Assembly (NCBI RefSeq): GCF_000389635.1
Contig: NC_021182.1
Span: 3,947,925-4,011,924 of the forward strand
Origin: Clostridium pasteurianum BC1
GTDB lineage: Bacteria; Bacillota; Clostridia; Clostridiales; Clostridiaceae
DNA: 64,000 nucleotides
Direction: 5' to 3'
Shown: positions 27,033-36,264 of the stretch, piece by piece
Position numbering within the stretch: the stretch's first letter is position 1
How the letters are laid out: each line of letters begins with the position of its first letter
Notes under the pieces: model-generated
What the model saw: the letters and a program-made list of their open reading frames with translations, nothing else
What the model was told of the DNA's origin: nothing
The model's database searches: none
Program-made: the position numbers and the translations under genes

Positions 27033-28772
27033 TCACATATTTTTTAATATAATTCCACTTTTTTCTGAAATAATTAAATTTATCTTTCCATCCACAGTTT
27101 CATACTTGTCTCCACTTAAAATATCTAAAACTCCTTCACCCTCTACATTTAAACTTAATGTTTCCGCTCTGTTTCCCTTATTTATATATATATCTAGAAT
27201 TTCTTCTTCATAAGCTCTTCTGAATCCATAAATATTTTCATTTGTATATATAGTGTAAAATTCCCCTAGAGTTAAAGATAGATTATCCTTTCTAATTTTA
27301 ATAAGCTTTTTATAATACTGTAGTAATTCATTATCCTGTTTTTCTTCATCCCAAATCATACCTCTTCTACAATCAGGATCTTGTCCACCAGTCATGCCAA
27401 CTTCATCCCCATAATAAATCATAGGAGCCCCAGGCAAGGTGAACTGCATAAAGACTGCAAGTTTAAATTTTGATTTATCACCTTTTGCTTTATTAATAAA
27501 CCTAGGTGTGTCATGACTATCAATTAGATTCCAAAGCACATTATAGGCTGGTAACTTATATAATACTCTTAAAAATCCCATACTGTATTCAAATTCCTTA
27601 GGAGAAAATTTATCTTCAATTATAAAATCAGAAACTGCCTTTTGTAATTCATAATTCATAACAGAATCAAACTGATCTCCTTGAAGCCAGGAACTGGAAT
27701 CATACCAAATCTCACCTATAATAAGTGCATCTTTTTTTACTGCTTTTACCGCATTTCTAAATTCTCTCCAAAAACTATGATCAATTTCATCTGCTACATC
27801 CAGTCTCCAACCATCTATATCTGCTTCCTTTATCCAATAGGTTGCAATACTTATGAGATAATCTTTAACCTTTGGATTTTTTGTCATAAGCTTTGGCATT
27901 ACTCCTACATACCCAAAGGTGGCATAATCAGGATCTTCTCGTACCTCTACAGGGAATCTTTTTATATCGAACCAATCTTTATATTGGGATCTCTCCCCAT
28001 TTTTTAATATGTCTTTGAAAGCATAAAACTCCACTCCACAATGATTAAAAACAGCATCTAAAATAATTCTTATACCCTTTTCATGTGCCTTACTAACAAG
28101 TTTTTTTAAAGTTTCAATAGTTCCAAATTGAGGATCAACTTTGAAATAATCAAAAGTATTATATTTATGATTGGAACCAGCTTGAAAAATAGGTGTGAGA
28201 TATATAGTGTTTATGCCTAATTCCTGAAGATAATCTAATTTATTTATGATTCCCTCTAAGTCCCCGCCAAGCATACTTTCTCTATCTACTTTACTGTACC
28301 AATCTTGAATATTTCTAGGATCATTTGACTTATCACCATTATTGAATCTTTCGGGAAATATTTGATATACGATAGCTTTTCTAGCCCATTCTGGCACAAT
28401 AAAAATATCCTTTTCTGCTTTGGCAGGCTTTACAAAGGTACTGTTATCCCCATCTGGCTTTTCATTAAAAAATTTATAATTGCTATAGTATGTTTTTTCA
28501 TCATTGTCTATTAATTCAAATAGGTAAAAAAAACTGAGCATTTCTACATCAATAATAGTCTCATAATAATCAAACATACCATCCCTGGCAATTTTTTTCA
28601 TAGGTTTATAATATCGCTTTTTAACCTCATTAAATTTATATTTGTCCATGTAAATTAAATTTACTTTTTCTACGTCATCCTGTTTTGTTCTCAGCTTAAC
28701 CAAGAACTTGTTCTTGGATAGTGCATAGCAGTAATCCAAATCAATCCTGTGGTATATTGCTTCTCTTAACAT
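27033..28772 (-). CDS. GH13_20 maltogenic amylase / cyclomaltodextrinase / neopullulanase
   Basis: Cytoplasmic enzyme (no signal peptide, 579 residues) that hydrolyses maltodextrins and cyclodextrins, mainly to maltose. An N-terminal CBM34-like domain (about 1-125) precedes the GH13 barrel. The four regions read DAVFNHCG, GWRLDVADE (nucleophile Asp), GEIWYDSS (acid Glu) and LIDSHDTPR; the MLGGDLEGI segment is typical of this subfamily. It is the last gene of the operon after maltose phosphorylase (48 bp gap). The maltose it makes is the substrate of that enzyme. The three activities cannot be separated by sequence here. Confidence 0.88.
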   Translation of the reverse strand: MLREAIYHRIDLDYCYALSKNKFLVKLRTKQDDVEKVNLIYMDKYKFNEVKKRYYKPMKKIARDGMFDYYETIIDVEMLSFFYLFELIDNDEKTYYSNYKFFNEKPDGDNSTFVKPAKAEKDIFIVPEWARKAIVYQIFPERFNNGDKSNDPRNIQDWYSKVDRESMLGGDLEGIINKLDYLQELGINTIYLTPIFQAGSNHKYNTFDYFKVDPQFGTIETLKKLVSKAHEKGIRIILDAVFNHCGVEFYAFKDILKNGERSQYKDWFDIKRFPVEVREDPDYATFGYVGVMPKLMTKNPKVKDYLISIATYWIKEADIDGWRLDVADEIDHSFWREFRNAVKAVKKDALIIGEIWYDSSSWLQGDQFDSVMNYELQKAVSDFIIEDKFSPKEFEYSMGFLRVLYKLPAYNVLWNLIDSHDTPRFINKAKGDKSKFKLAVFMQFTLPGAPMIYYGDEVGMTGGQDPDCRRGMIWDEEKQDNELLQYYKKLIKIRKDNLSLTLGEFYTIYTNENIYGFRRAYEEEILDIYINKGNRAETLSLNVEGEGVLDILSGDKYETVDGKINLIISEKSGIILKNM

Positions 28773-28820
28773 AAAATTTCCTCCAAATATAGAAATTTAT
28801 TTTTACAGATTTCTGTATGA

Positions 28821-31115
28821 TTATACAGAAATCTTATCTCCTTCCTTTACAGTATAATCCTTATCTTTTACTAATAAATCTATTTCTTTACCTTCATTAG
28901 TTATAATTATATTTTCATTGGTAATATTTATATTTAATAAGGAATCTCTAAAGGTAATTTTAAAAGAAAATGCTTTCCACTGCTGAGGTATAAATGGACT
29001 TACAGTAAGTTTTCCATTGATTACTTTCACACCTCCAAAGCCTTCAACTATTGACAGCCATGTTCCAGCCATACTTGTTATATGACATCCATCCTCAGTA
29101 TCATTATTATAATTATCAAGATCTAATCTTGAAGTTCTGAGGTACAGCTCATAAGCCTTATCCTTTTTACCAAGCTTTGACGCAAGAATAGCATGAATAC
29201 ATGGAGATAATGAAGATTCATGTACAGTTCTTGGTTCATAAAAGTCAAAATTTCTCTCTATAGTGGCTAAATCGTATTTATGTTGTAAGAAATACAAGCC
29301 TTGAAGTGCATCTGCCTGTTTTATAAAGCAGGATCTGAGAATTCTATCCCAGGACCACTTTTGATTTAAAGGCAAATTTTCCTTATCTAAATCCTTTACC
29401 AATATTTGTTCTTTGTCCATGTATCCCTCTTGCTGCAGGAATATTCCAAGCTTTTCTTCAACCGGATAATACATATTCTTAATTATATCCTGCCATTTTT
29501 CAATTTCCTCTTGTTGTATTCCAAGTTTTGTTGCTAATTTTCTATATTTATCTGGCTCATTATTTTTTAAATAATCAATTACCTCAATTGTATATTCCAT
29601 TGTCCAACATGCAATTCTATTTGTGTACCAATTGTTATTTACATTGTTTTCATATTCATTAGGACCGGTAACCCCTAACATTACATATTTATTTTTAGCT
29701 TCTGAAAAATTAACTCTTTCTTCCCAGAATCTTGATATTTCTACTAATACATCTAAACCATACTCACTTAAATAAGCTTTATCTCCAGTATAATTTACAT
29801 AATTATATATGGCATAGGCAATTGCCCCATTTCTGTGTATTTCCTCAAAGGTTATTTCCCATTCATTATGGCATTCTTCACCATTCATTGTTACCATAGG
29901 ATATAGTGCTCCTTTTTTATATCCAAGATTTCTTGCATTTTCTTTAGCCTTATCCAATTGTTTATATCGATAGATCAACAGATTTTTAGCAATTTTTTCA
30001 TCCGCTGTAGCCAGATAAAATGGTATACAATAGGCTTCTGTATCCCAATAAGTACTTCCCCCATATTTTTCTCCAGTAAATCCCTTTGGTCCAATATTTA
30101 ATCTGTCATCTTCTCCAGTATAGGTCTGATTTAATTGAAAAATGTTAAATCTGATTGCCTGCTGTGCAGCTGTATCCCCTTCTATGATAATATCACTTTG
30201 TTTCCATTTTTCTTCCCAGGCAGCAGCTTGCTCATTAATTAATTTATCAAAGCCTTTAGCATAAGCTCTTTCCAAAAGCTCTTTTCCAACAGCATTTAGC
30301 TCCTCTACTTTAAAGTCTCTTGAGGTCACATTGGATACATATTTTACAATAGTTATTTCCTCATTTTCTCCTGCCTTTAATGTAACTATATTTCCCACAA
30401 ATTTTTCTTTTTCAACTTTCTCTGCTTCATATCTCAATTTAACATTATCTTTGAAAATATCATATTTCACGGAGGAGCAAAGATAAAAATCAAGTTTTTT
30501 TGTCTTTATAGTAAGTGATGCCTCTCCTGATACAGCTTTCTTTGATACTTCATCCCAAAATTTCTCATCATAATTTGAATCTTTATTCTCAATATCTCCA
30601 TCTAAATAAGGAGAAATACTTATTGCTCCACTGAAATTAACGGGAGTAATAGTATAGCTTATAGCACCAATTTCCTTATTCACAATACTTACGAATCTTT
30701 TGCTCTCAACCTTTACTTCTTTACCATTTTGAGGTCTAGCAGTGAAACTTCTATAAAGATATCCTTCTTTCATATTTAAAATTCTTTTGAAATCTCTTAC
30801 TTCACATTTTGAAATATCCAGTATATCACCATCAATTTTGATTTCCATACCAATCCAGTTAGTGGAATTTAAAACCTTTGCAAAATATTCTGGATATCCA
30901 TTTTTCCACCATCCAACTCTCGTTTTATCTGGATAATATATTCCTGCCATATAACTTCCCTGAAGAGATTTCCCGCTGTAGCTCTCTTCAAAATTTCCCC
31001 TTTGCCCCATATATCCATTACCTATACTGAATATACTTTCAGCTATTTCATTTGATTCTCTATTAAAACCTTCTTCTATAATATTCCATGGATCTACTTT
31101 AAAAAACCTTTCCAA
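28821..31115 (-). CDS. malP: GH65 maltose phosphorylase
   Basis: Splits maltose with phosphate into glucose and beta-glucose-1-phosphate in the cytoplasm, saving one ATP. The 764-residue protein has the GH65 N-terminal super-sandwich, a helical barrel and a C-terminal beta domain. Segments GPKGFTGEKYGGSTYWDTEAY, CHNEWEITFEEIHRNGAIAYA (containing the catalytic Glu) and VTGPNEYENNVNNNWYTN agree closely with lactic-acid-bacterial maltose phosphorylases as I recall them. The start is a TTG at 31115 with GGGGGG upstream. Beta-phosphoglucomutase is directly upstream. Kojibiose, nigerose or trehalose phosphorylase are less likely alternatives. Confidence 0.88.
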   Translation of the reverse strand: MERFFKVDPWNIIEEGFNRESNEIAESIFSIGNGYMGQRGNFEESYSGKSLQGSYMAGIYYPDKTRVGWWKNGYPEYFAKVLNSTNWIGMEIKIDGDILDISKCEVRDFKRILNMKEGYLYRSFTARPQNGKEVKVESKRFVSIVNKEIGAISYTITPVNFSGAISISPYLDGDIENKDSNYDEKFWDEVSKKAVSGEASLTIKTKKLDFYLCSSVKYDIFKDNVKLRYEAEKVEKEKFVGNIVTLKAGENEEITIVKYVSNVTSRDFKVEELNAVGKELLERAYAKGFDKLINEQAAAWEEKWKQSDIIIEGDTAAQQAIRFNIFQLNQTYTGEDDRLNIGPKGFTGEKYGGSTYWDTEAYCIPFYLATADEKIAKNLLIYRYKQLDKAKENARNLGYKKGALYPMVTMNGEECHNEWEITFEEIHRNGAIAYAIYNYVNYTGDKAYLSEYGLDVLVEISRFWEERVNFSEAKNKYVMLGVTGPNEYENNVNNNWYTNRIACWTMEYTIEVIDYLKNNEPDKYRKLATKLGIQQEEIEKWQDIIKNMYYPVEEKLGIFLQQEGYMDKEQILVKDLDKENLPLNQKWSWDRILRSCFIKQADALQGLYFLQHKYDLATIERNFDFYEPRTVHESSLSPCIHAILASKLGKKDKAYELYLRTSRLDLDNYNNDTEDGCHITSMAGTWLSIVEGFGGVKVINGKLTVSPFIPQQWKAFSFKITFRDSLLNINITNENIIITNEGKEIDLLVKDKDYTVKEGDKISV

Positions 31116-31202
31116 TTACAATTCCCCCCAACGCAATAGCTCAATTTTTAATTATATTTATAGAGATAAAACAGATTAGTTATTATTTTTATTTGATATT
31201 TC

Positions 31203-31853
31203 TTACAGTAAATTTAATTTTTCAATAGTCATTTGTTTTAGTGACTTAATGACAAAATTTGCCTTATTCAATATTTTAGCATCTCCAATGCCAATAGAAT
31301 ACATACCAGCATTAATAGCAGCCTCTATTCCTGCCCGTGCATCTTCAAAGACCACACAATTTTTAGGTTCTATATTCACTTCTCTAGCTCCCAATAAAAA
31401 AACCTCTGGATCTGGTTTAGCCTTGCTAACCTTATTTCCATCAATTACTGCATCAAAATACTTTATTAATTTAAGATTGTTTAATATAGTCATGGAATTT
31501 TTACTTACTGAACCTAACGCTGTTTTAATTCCACTGGCTCTTACAATTTCTAAAAATTCTTTGGCACCTGGAAGTATTTCATCCTCTTTCATCTTTGAAA
31601 TATACTCTATATACCAGTTATTTTTCTTTTCTGCCAATTTTAATTTTTCCTCTTCGGTAAAATTCTTATTTCCAATTTCCAAGAGTATTTCTAAGGATTT
31701 CATTCTGCTTACACCTTTTAATCTTTCGTTTTGTTCTTCTGTAAATTCAAAACCCAATTTATCTGCTAGTCGCCTCCAGGCCAAATAATGGTATTTAGCT
31801 GTATCAACAATAACCCCATCCAAATCAAATATGCAAGCTTTTATTTTACTCAT
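31203..31853 (-). CDS. pgmB: Beta-phosphoglucomutase
   Basis: Converts beta-glucose-1-phosphate, the product of maltose phosphorylase, to glucose-6-phosphate. HAD-superfamily protein of 216 residues with motif I FDLDGVIVDTAKYHYLAW (nucleophile Asp10, acid/base Asp12). The cap-domain substrate loop contains GVSRMKSLEIL, followed by the GSVSKN motif and the C-terminal VFEDARAGIEAA motif. It is the first gene of the pgmB-malP-amylase operon and divergent from the maltodextrin transporter operon. GGGGG precedes the ATG. Confidence 0.93.
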   Translation of the reverse strand: MSKIKACIFDLDGVIVDTAKYHYLAWRRLADKLGFEFTEEQNERLKGVSRMKSLEILLEIGNKNFTEEEKLKLAEKKNNWYIEYISKMKEDEILPGAKEFLEIVRASGIKTALGSVSKNSMTILNNLKLIKYFDAVIDGNKVSKAKPDPEVFLLGAREVNIEPKNCVVFEDARAGIEAAINAGMYSIGIGDAKILNKANFVIKSLKQMTIEKLNLL

Positions 31854-32369
31854 TTTTATCCCCCTTATTTAAGCCATCTTCAAAATATCATCAACTTGCA
31901 ATTAACTTTCACATGCCTAAATTTCTAATTTCCAATTAAATATTATCACAATTATACTCAAAGTATTTTTATGCCCCTTTAATATGGAATATGCTCTTTC
32001 TGAAGGCATATCAAAACCCTGATAAAAAAGTTATACCCCTAAAGAAAACCTTTACATATAGAGAAATACTGTTAAAGCCGGCTACTGCAATACCTTTTAT
32101 ATTGTTTTCCTTTAGATATCTTGATTTTATATTTTTGTCTAATTAATAGTTAGTTTTGATTTTATATAAACTTAATTTACATGTCAACCTAAAGATATAA
32201 GTATTACAACATAAATTAATTTATAATGTAATACTTATTATCTTTTATTCATAAAATAATAATAACATTATGTAATTACATTACACCACAAATATAACAA
32301 AAATATTATAAACATAAATAATAAAAAAATATTAGCAGCTACAAATTTTGTAAGTATAATTAAGCCAAT

Positions 32370-32384
32370 GCAAACGATTACGAT
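32370..32384. promoter_or_regulatory. LacI/CcpA-type operator in the divergent pgmB/transporter region
   Basis: GCAAACGATTACGAT. The 31854-32598 gap is otherwise AT-rich promoter DNA with no gene that I can see. Confidence 0.55.
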
Positions 32385-32519
32385 AAGTGCAATAATATTA
32401 TATTACTATGTCATAAAAACTTATTTAAGAAAAATTACTTTAGAATATATAAATATATCTTAAATATAATAATAGAAACATATTTGCATCTATAAATGTC
32501 CCATAATAATCAAGTTTAG

Positions 32520-32559
32520 GTAAACGATTTCGTCTAAGAGTTACGTAAACGATTTCGTT
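32520..32559 (+). promoter_or_regulatory. Tandem operators before the maltodextrin transporter operon
   Basis: GTAAACGATTTCGT is present twice, at 32520 and 32545. The repeats are 25 bp apart and the second ends 40 bp before the binding-protein ATG. This placement suits a LacI-type repressor working as a pair of bound dimers. Confidence 0.7.
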
Positions 32560-32598
32560 CTAATAAATAAATATAAAAAAATAACAGGGGGAATTTTT

Positions 32599-33912
32599 AT
32601 GAATAAAGTAAAAAAATTATTAGCTCTTACTTGTGCATTAACTCTAACAGCTGGATTATTTGCAGCCTGTGGAAGTGATAACAGTAGTAGTTCTTCTGGC
32701 GGCAAAAATGTAACCGTTGATATTTTTCAATTTAAGGTTGAGGCTAAAGATGCTCTTGACAAAGCTGCAAAAACTTATACCGATAAACATAAGAATGTTA
32801 CTATTAACATTCAAACTGTCGGCGGCGGTCAAGATTATTCTGCTGCATTAAAATCAAAATTTGCCTCAGGTCAAGAGCCAGCAATTTACAATATTGGTGG
32901 GCCACAAGAGCTATCTGATTGGAAGGGTAAGCTTGAAGATCTGTCAAGTCAGCCTTGGGTTTCACAAGCCTATGACGGAGCTCTAGATTCAGCAAAAGTT
33001 GATGGTAAAGTCTATGGTATGCCCTTTGACTTAGAAGGTTATGGTTTTATCTATAACAAGAACATATTTAAAAAAGCAGGTATTGACCCTGATACAATAA
33101 AAACTTTTGCCGATTTACAAAAAGCCGTAGATACCCTTAATTCAAAGAAAAGTTCCCTTGGAATTCAATCTGTATTTGCATTACCAGGTAAGGAAACTTG
33201 GGTAACTGGTATGCATACTTCCAATGTGGCTCTTGGAAACGAATTTAAAGATGCTGTTGCAGCTTTCAATGCTAAAACTGTTGATTTTAAATACGGGGAT
33301 GGTTTTAAAAAGCTTTTAGACATACAAATACAAAATGGATATAAACCTGATGGAACAAATAAATCCATAAATAGTGTAGATTACTCAACAGAAGTTGAAC
33401 AGCTATTCTCCCTAGGTAAAGTTGCAATAATTCAACAAGGTAACTGGATAAGCGGAACGGTTGAAGGTATAGATCCAGATTTAGCAAAGAACATAGGTAT
33501 ACTACCAATGACAATAGATGGTACTAAAGATGGCACAATCCCTGTAGGCGTACCTGAGTATTGGGCTGTTAACAGTAATAAAGATGCTGATACTAAAAAA
33601 GCTGCTGAGGATTTCTTAAACTGGTTATATACTTCTGATGAAGGTAAAAAAATGATTATACAAGACTTCAAATTTATTCCTCCATTCAAAGGTTATGATG
33701 CAAGTGATTTACAACCTACAGATCCATTAGCAAAAGATATATTGAAATATTCAAAAGCTGGAAATACCACTCCATGGGTATTCTCTGGTTATCCAACTGG
33801 TTGGTATGATAAACTTCTAGCTGCAGATATACAAAAATATATTGCCGGTGATTTAACCTGGGATAAAGTAATATCAAATGCAAAAAACAGCTGGGCTGAT
33901 GCACGAAAATAA
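32599..33912 (+). CDS. Extracellular maltodextrin-type binding lipoprotein (family 1)
   Basis: Receptor of the third CUT1 importer, 437 residues. The signal peptide ends in lipobox LFAAC (lipid Cys24), then a Ser/Gly-rich linker and the binding domain (PFDLEGYGFIYNKNIFKKAG, GKVAIIQQGNWISG, KAAEDFLNWLY). GGGGG precedes the ATG. Divergence from pgmB/maltose phosphorylase suggests malto-oligosaccharide cargo. It is followed by a palindromic repeat element before the permease genes. That arrangement would let the binding-protein part of the mRNA outlast the permease part. Confidence 0.9.
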   Translation: MNKVKKLLALTCALTLTAGLFAACGSDNSSSSSGGKNVTVDIFQFKVEAKDALDKAAKTYTDKHKNVTINIQTVGGGQDYSAALKSKFASGQEPAIYNIGGPQELSDWKGKLEDLSSQPWVSQAYDGALDSAKVDGKVYGMPFDLEGYGFIYNKNIFKKAGIDPDTIKTFADLQKAVDTLNSKKSSLGIQSVFALPGKETWVTGMHTSNVALGNEFKDAVAAFNAKTVDFKYGDGFKKLLDIQIQNGYKPDGTNKSINSVDYSTEVEQLFSLGKVAIIQQGNWISGTVEGIDPDLAKNIGILPMTIDGTKDGTIPVGVPEYWAVNSNKDADTKKAAEDFLNWLYTSDEGKKMIIQDFKFIPPFKGYDASDLQPTDPLAKDILKYSKAGNTTPWVFSGYPTGWYDKLLAADIQKYIAGDLTWDKVISNAKNSWADARK

Positions 33913-34027
33913 GCAGATCAAATTCATTATGTAAAAAAATCATCTATTAAAAATATAGCAGATTATTAAAATAAATTAACAGATAAATACCTAAATAACT
34001 TCATAATTTATAGTAATATGAAAATTT

Positions 34028-34172
34028 TTATCCGATGACTACCCACTCTAATACTCCCACCGTTTTTCGTAAAGTGGGAGTAAAGAGTGGCTACGTCCCT
34101 GGATAACGACTTCTAGCCATCAGAGGTCATAAACAAAAGCTCCACCTGATGCCAAGAATTCTGTTTATATAA
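34028..34172 (-). repeat. Two-hairpin palindromic element between binding-protein and permease genes
   Basis: The core at 34028-34106 is bounded by TTATCC and GGATAA and holds an ACTCCCAC/GTGGGAGT stem. A second imperfect hairpin (GCCATCAG/CTGATGCC) extends to the GAATTCTGTTTATA end. It fills most of the 33913-34331 gap. Confidence 0.85.
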
Positions 34173-34331
34173 TTATTGGTATATAGGTATTTATCTTATT
34201 TATATTCTTCTATAAATTTAAATCAAAAATTAAAATATCAATTTTGGTTATATGGAATTTTATATTATTGCTTTTAGGTTAAAACATCTATGTTTCGTTA
34301 AATTTATATTACTCATTGGAGGTGTAAATAT

Positions 34332-35195
34332 ATGAAAAAAAGAAATTTGTCATTCTGGTATTTCGTTGGACCTATTCTCTTTGCTTATATTGTAATCCAA
34401 CTCATACCGTTATTGGTAGGAATATACTATTCCTTTACAAATTGGAACGGTATTAATTCCAGTGTTAAACTTATAGGTTTGAAAAATTATATATCTGTAT
34501 TTAAAGATCCAAGTTTCGGCCATGCCTTCCTATTTACAGCAAAATTCACAATATTAGCACTTATCATCTTAAATGTAATAGCTTTTGGACTGGCTCTTTT
34601 AGTAACAAGAGAATCAAAAATTTCTAATATGCTGAGAACTATATTTTTTATGCCAAACCTAATTGGTGGTCTTATACTTGGTTTTATATGGCAGTTTATA
34701 TTTACTCAGGTTTTTGCCAGTATAGGTAAGCTTTTAGGAATACAATGGCTTCAAGGTTGGCTGTCTGACGGCAAAACTGGTTTATACGGATTGGTTATAT
34801 TAACTGCATGGCAGATGTCAGGTTATCTCATGATTATTTATGTTGCATCACTGCAAAATATTCCACCAGAACTAGTAGAAGCAGCTCAAATTGACGGTGC
34901 AAATGCATGGCAGAGAATTAAGAATATAATAATTCCTCTAGTAAGACCAGCCTTTACTGTTAGTATATTTTTAACCTTGTCAAATTCTTTCAAGCTTTAT
35001 GATCAAAATTTATCACTAACAGCAGGTGGTCCTGCCAATTCAACTGAAATGCTTGCAATGAACATATATAACACTGCATTTTCCTTGAATCAAATGGGCT
35101 TAGCACAAGCTAAAGCAGTTATTTTTCTTTTGATAGTTGGAGCAATATCATTAATCCAGGTATATTTCTCCAAGAAAGGTGAGGTGGAAGCATAA
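34332..35195 (+). CDS. Carbohydrate ABC transporter permease, MalF type (CUT1)
   Basis: Channel subunit of 287 residues with six predicted membrane helices and an EAA loop (LVEAAQIDGANAWQRI) near residues 180-205. A GGAGGTG site precedes the ATG. Its stop overlaps the start of the next permease by one base (TAATG), indicating coupled translation. It is 419 bp from the binding-protein gene, because a repeat element occupies the junction. Confidence 0.9.
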   Translation: MKKRNLSFWYFVGPILFAYIVIQLIPLLVGIYYSFTNWNGINSSVKLIGLKNYISVFKDPSFGHAFLFTAKFTILALIILNVIAFGLALLVTRESKISNMLRTIFFMPNLIGGLILGFIWQFIFTQVFASIGKLLGIQWLQGWLSDGKTGLYGLVILTAWQMSGYLMIIYVASLQNIPPELVEAAQIDGANAWQRIKNIIIPLVRPAFTVSIFLTLSNSFKLYDQNLSLTAGGPANSTEMLAMNIYNTAFSLNQMGLAQAKAVIFLLIVGAISLIQVYFSKKGEVEA

Positions 35196-36025
35196 TGGAA
35201 AATGTTAAAAAAAAGAGTGCTCTAAAATTTATCGGAATATTCTTCAGTTGTTTACTGGCTTTATTATTTCTATCTCCTTTTTATATAATAATAGTAAACT
35301 CCTTTAAAACAAAAAGAGAATTATTTCAAAGTGTATTATCACTTCCAAGTACATTTACCATAAGTAACTATAAACAAGCTTTCAGTCAATTAGATTTTCT
35401 TAACTCTATATTTCATTCATTATTGATAACAATTGTAAGTGTTTTACTAATTATAGTATTTGCATCTATGGCAGCCTGGATGCTGGAGAGAACTAAGAGT
35501 AAACTAAGTAATGTCATATTTATGATGTTTATAGCATCTATGATTATACCTTTCCAGGCAGTAATGCTTCCATTAATAAGATTATCTGGTAAATTACACT
35601 TATTGAATATGGGCGGTATAATGTTTATGTATCTTGGCTTTGGTGCATCTTTATCTATATTCTTATATCATGGGTTCTTAAAGAGCATTCCAAAAGAGCT
35701 GGATGAAGCTGCTACTATAGATGGTTGTAACAAATTTCAAGTTTTCTGGTATATTATATTTCCACTATTGAAACCAATCTCCATTACAGTTGCAATACTC
35801 AATACTGTATGGATATGGAATGACTATCTGCTTCCTTCTCTTGTTATAAACAAACCCGACACCCTTACAATACCACTTAAGACTTTCTTCTTCTTTGGTC
35901 AATACACAAAGCAGTGGAATCTAGCTCTAGCAGCTTTAGTTTTAGTAATAATACCAGTAATAATTTTCTACTTCGTTGCACAAAAGCATATAATCAAATC
36001 CGTAGCTTCAGGAAGTATAAAATAA
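35195..36025 (+). CDS. Carbohydrate ABC transporter permease, MalG type (CUT1)
   Basis: Partner channel subunit, 276 residues, six membrane helices, EAA loop LDEAATIDGCNKFQVFWY near residues 165-190. Last gene of the third importer; two terminators follow. As with the other two importers, no ATP-binding gene is attached, so a shared MsmX/MalK-like ATPase encoded elsewhere is expected. Confidence 0.9.
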   Translation: MENVKKKSALKFIGIFFSCLLALLFLSPFYIIIVNSFKTKRELFQSVLSLPSTFTISNYKQAFSQLDFLNSIFHSLLITIVSVLLIIVFASMAAWMLERTKSKLSNVIFMMFIASMIIPFQAVMLPLIRLSGKLHLLNMGGIMFMYLGFGASLSIFLYHGFLKSIPKELDEAATIDGCNKFQVFWYIIFPLLKPISITVAILNTVWIWNDYLLPSLVINKPDTLTIPLKTFFFFGQYTKQWNLALAALVLVIIPVIIFYFVAQKHIIKSVASGSIK

Positions 36026-36055
36026 ATTATTTTACTATAAACCGTAAAATAATAT

Positions 36056-36088
36056 AATAGGCTAGGGCTAAGTTTGTCCTAGCCTATT
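36056..36088 (+). terminator. Terminator of the maltodextrin transporter operon
   Basis: AATAGGCTAGG pairs with CCTAGCCTATT, followed by ACATTTTATT; 31 bp after the last stop. Confidence 0.85.
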
Positions 36089-36123
36089 ACATTTTATTCT
36101 AAAAAAATATATATAATGTACAG

Positions 36124-36153
36124 AAAAACAGCAGTTTTTTTACTGCTGTTTTT
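36124..36153. terminator. Second, bidirectional terminator
   Basis: AAAAACAGCAGT pairs with ACTGCTGTTTTT around a T loop. It can serve both the transporter operon and the convergent gene at 36265. Confidence 0.85.
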
Positions 36154-36264
36154 AACTTTAAATAAAATTATTCCCAAAATGTGTACATTAAGATATAATG
36201 TACTAATATTGTATATAGAATTAAGCTTTTGGCAATTTTCATTTACTACTTACTTATATTTATA

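Noticed and set aside
33165-33943. Several minus-strand open frames under the maltodextrin-binding protein gene
   Set aside because: They lie wholly inside a well-supported lipoprotein gene and lack ribosome sites.
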